From assembly GCA_021442965.1 (NCBI GenBank), contig JABUUX010000151.1, forward strand, positions 1 to 6,740: a DNA stretch of 6,740 nt. The letters are read 5' to 3'. The stretch is from Treponema sp. Lineage in GTDB: Bacteria; Spirochaetota; Spirochaetia; Treponematales; Treponemataceae. The position numbers were made by a program, and so were the translations under genes. The notes under the pieces are model-generated. The model did no database searches and was not told where the DNA came from. It was given only the letters and a program-made list of their open reading frames with translations. Positions 6,377 to 6,740 of the stretch are shown here, piece by piece; position 1 is the first letter of the stretch, and each line of letters starts with the position of its first letter.

Positions 6377-6386
6377 TGCTTATCCT
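6351..6386 (+). promoter_or_regulatory. csrA ribosome binding site with CsrA-type GGA motifs
   Basis: AGGGAGGA at 6363-6370 is the strongest Shine-Dalgarno in the window, six bases (after GGAGG) before the csrA ATG. Its TCAGGGA matches six of seven positions of the CsrA core ACARGGA, and a second GGA follows. A small hairpin (TGAAG-ATG-CTTCA, 6351-6363) abuts it upstream. Alternatively, AGGA at 6367-6370 can pair with TCCT at 6383-6386 across the start codon. The layout would suit autorepression, but binding is inferred. Confidence 0.45.
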
Positions 6387-6618
6387 TGCCCGAAAAATTG
6401 ATGAAAAAATAAAAATTGGAAACGATATAACAATTACATTAATTAGTGTACAGGGAGACCAGGTAAAAATTGGTGTTGAAGCCCCCAAAAACGTTAAGGT
6501 CTTCAGACAGGAAGTGTATGATGCTATTCAGCAGGAAAATAAAGCAGCACTTTTGTCATCGGAATCTTCTCAAAATGAAGTTTCTCTTGTTTCAAAACTT
6601 TTCAAAAAACATGATTAA
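6376..6618 (+). CDS. csrA: CsrA/RsmA, post-transcriptional regulator
   Basis: RNA-binding homodimer that blocks translation by covering GGA motifs near ribosome binding sites; in FliW-bearing bacteria flagellin mRNA is the main known target. The 80 residues show the full core: [20 protein letters not shown] (1-20), [20 protein letters not shown] (27-46), with the RNA-binding Arg44 kept, and VYDAIQQEN (47-55). It is longer than the 61-residue enterobacterial CsrA. Residues 57-80 form a C-terminal extension like that of FliW-regulated CsrA, and Asn55, reported to matter for FliW contact in Bacillus subtilis, is present. The extension ends in a basic tail ([10 protein letters not shown]). It overlaps fliW by one base, so the two partners are probably translated in a coupled way. 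No terminator is visible downstream. Confidence 0.97.
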   Translation: MLILARKIDEKIKIGNDITITLISVQGDQVKIGVEAPKNVKVFRQEVYDAIQQENKAALLSSESSQNEVSLVSKLFKKHD

Positions 6619-6624
6619 GTTATA

Positions 6625-6654
6625 TTGACCTGTTTATTGCATTCTTATTATAAT
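6625..6654 (+). promoter_or_regulatory. Housekeeping (sigma-70-type) promoter before the small basic gene
   Basis: TTGACC (6625-6630) and a perfect TATAAT (6649-6654) are separated by 18 bases. The expected start is near 6661, giving a leader of about 36 bases. It lies just after csrA and is unlike the sigma-28-type sites upstream, so the next gene is probably expressed independently of flagellar control. Confidence 0.72.
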
Positions 6655-6696
6655 AATTACACTTTATAAAGTTATTTTAAATAAGGAGCTCTATTC

Positions 6697-6740
6697 ATGC
6701 CTTGTGGTAAGAAAAGAAAGCGCCAGAAGATGGCCACACA
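6697..6740 (+). CDS. Small basic protein, AURKAIP1/COX24 (mS38)-like, 3' end cut by window
   Basis: The ATG at 6697 has a good AAGGAG at 6683-6688, eight bases upstream, and opens a frame that runs off the window. The visible 14 residues are MPCGKKRKRQKMAT, with the 15th codon starting CA; six of the 14 are Lys or Arg. The pattern G-K-K-R-K-R-x-K-M-A-T-(H) resembles the very short (about 25-35 residues) AURKAIP1/COX24-domain proteins annotated in spirochetes and Bacteroidetes. These are related to the mitochondrial small-subunit protein mS38, which suggests a ribosomal role. Only the beginning is visible, so length and family are provisional. It would be a gene unrelated to the flagellum with its own promoter. 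Confidence 0.62.
   Translation, partial: MPCGKKRKRQKMAT

Noticed and set aside
6279..6488. Minus-strand 69-codon frame over the fliW-csrA junction
   Set aside because: It lies opposite two well-recognised genes and its hydrophobic make-up comes from antisense reading of Lys/Asn-rich codons.
6661..6672. Palindrome ACTTTATAAAGT as a csrA terminator
   Set aside because: It is a self-complementary AT-rich 12-mer with no room for a loop and only a short T run after it. It falls at the expected start point of the next transcript, so it is more likely chance or a weak operator.

Overview
The window is a stretch of flagellar genes from an AT-rich spirochete, most likely a Treponema or close relative. 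This rests on recognising protein families, on gene order, and on the short basic gene at the right edge; no similarity search was run. All genes are on the + strand and tightly packed, and no intergenic gap exceeds 100 bases.

Layout. (1) 1-1603: flgF (5' end cut by the window edge) and flgG, the proximal and distal rod genes, closed by a strong intrinsic terminator at 1620-1655. (2) 1659-2233: a near-consensus sigma-28 (FliA/WhiG type) promoter directly after the terminator, then flgJ, a rod-binding protein without a muramidase domain. (3) 2259-6618: a second sigma-28-like promoter with the same TAAA-N15-octamer geometry, then flgN-flgK-flgL-fliW-csrA in an apparent operon (spacings of 21, 36 and 12 bases, then a 1-base stop/start overlap). 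(4) 6625-6740: a housekeeping-type promoter (TTGACC-N18-TATAAT) and the first 14 codons of a very basic small protein (MPCGKKRKRQKMAT...), which resembles the AURKAIP1/COX24 (mS38-like) family.

How the genes work together. FlgF and FlgG build the rod and FlgJ is needed for rod assembly. FlgN is the export chaperone for FlgK and FlgL, which form the hook-filament junction. FliW and CsrA form the known partner switch in which FliW binds either flagellin or CsrA, tying flagellin translation to filament assembly. The operon therefore couples junction proteins, their chaperone and the post-transcriptional control of flagellin under a late, sigma-28-type signal.

No undescribed system is evident. 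The most useful observations are the paired sigma-28 promoters behind an internal terminator, corrected starts for flgF and flgJ, a possible CsrA target over csrA's own ribosome binding site, similar beta inserts in FlgK and FlgL, a calcium-loop-like motif in FlgK, and the independently promoted small basic gene.
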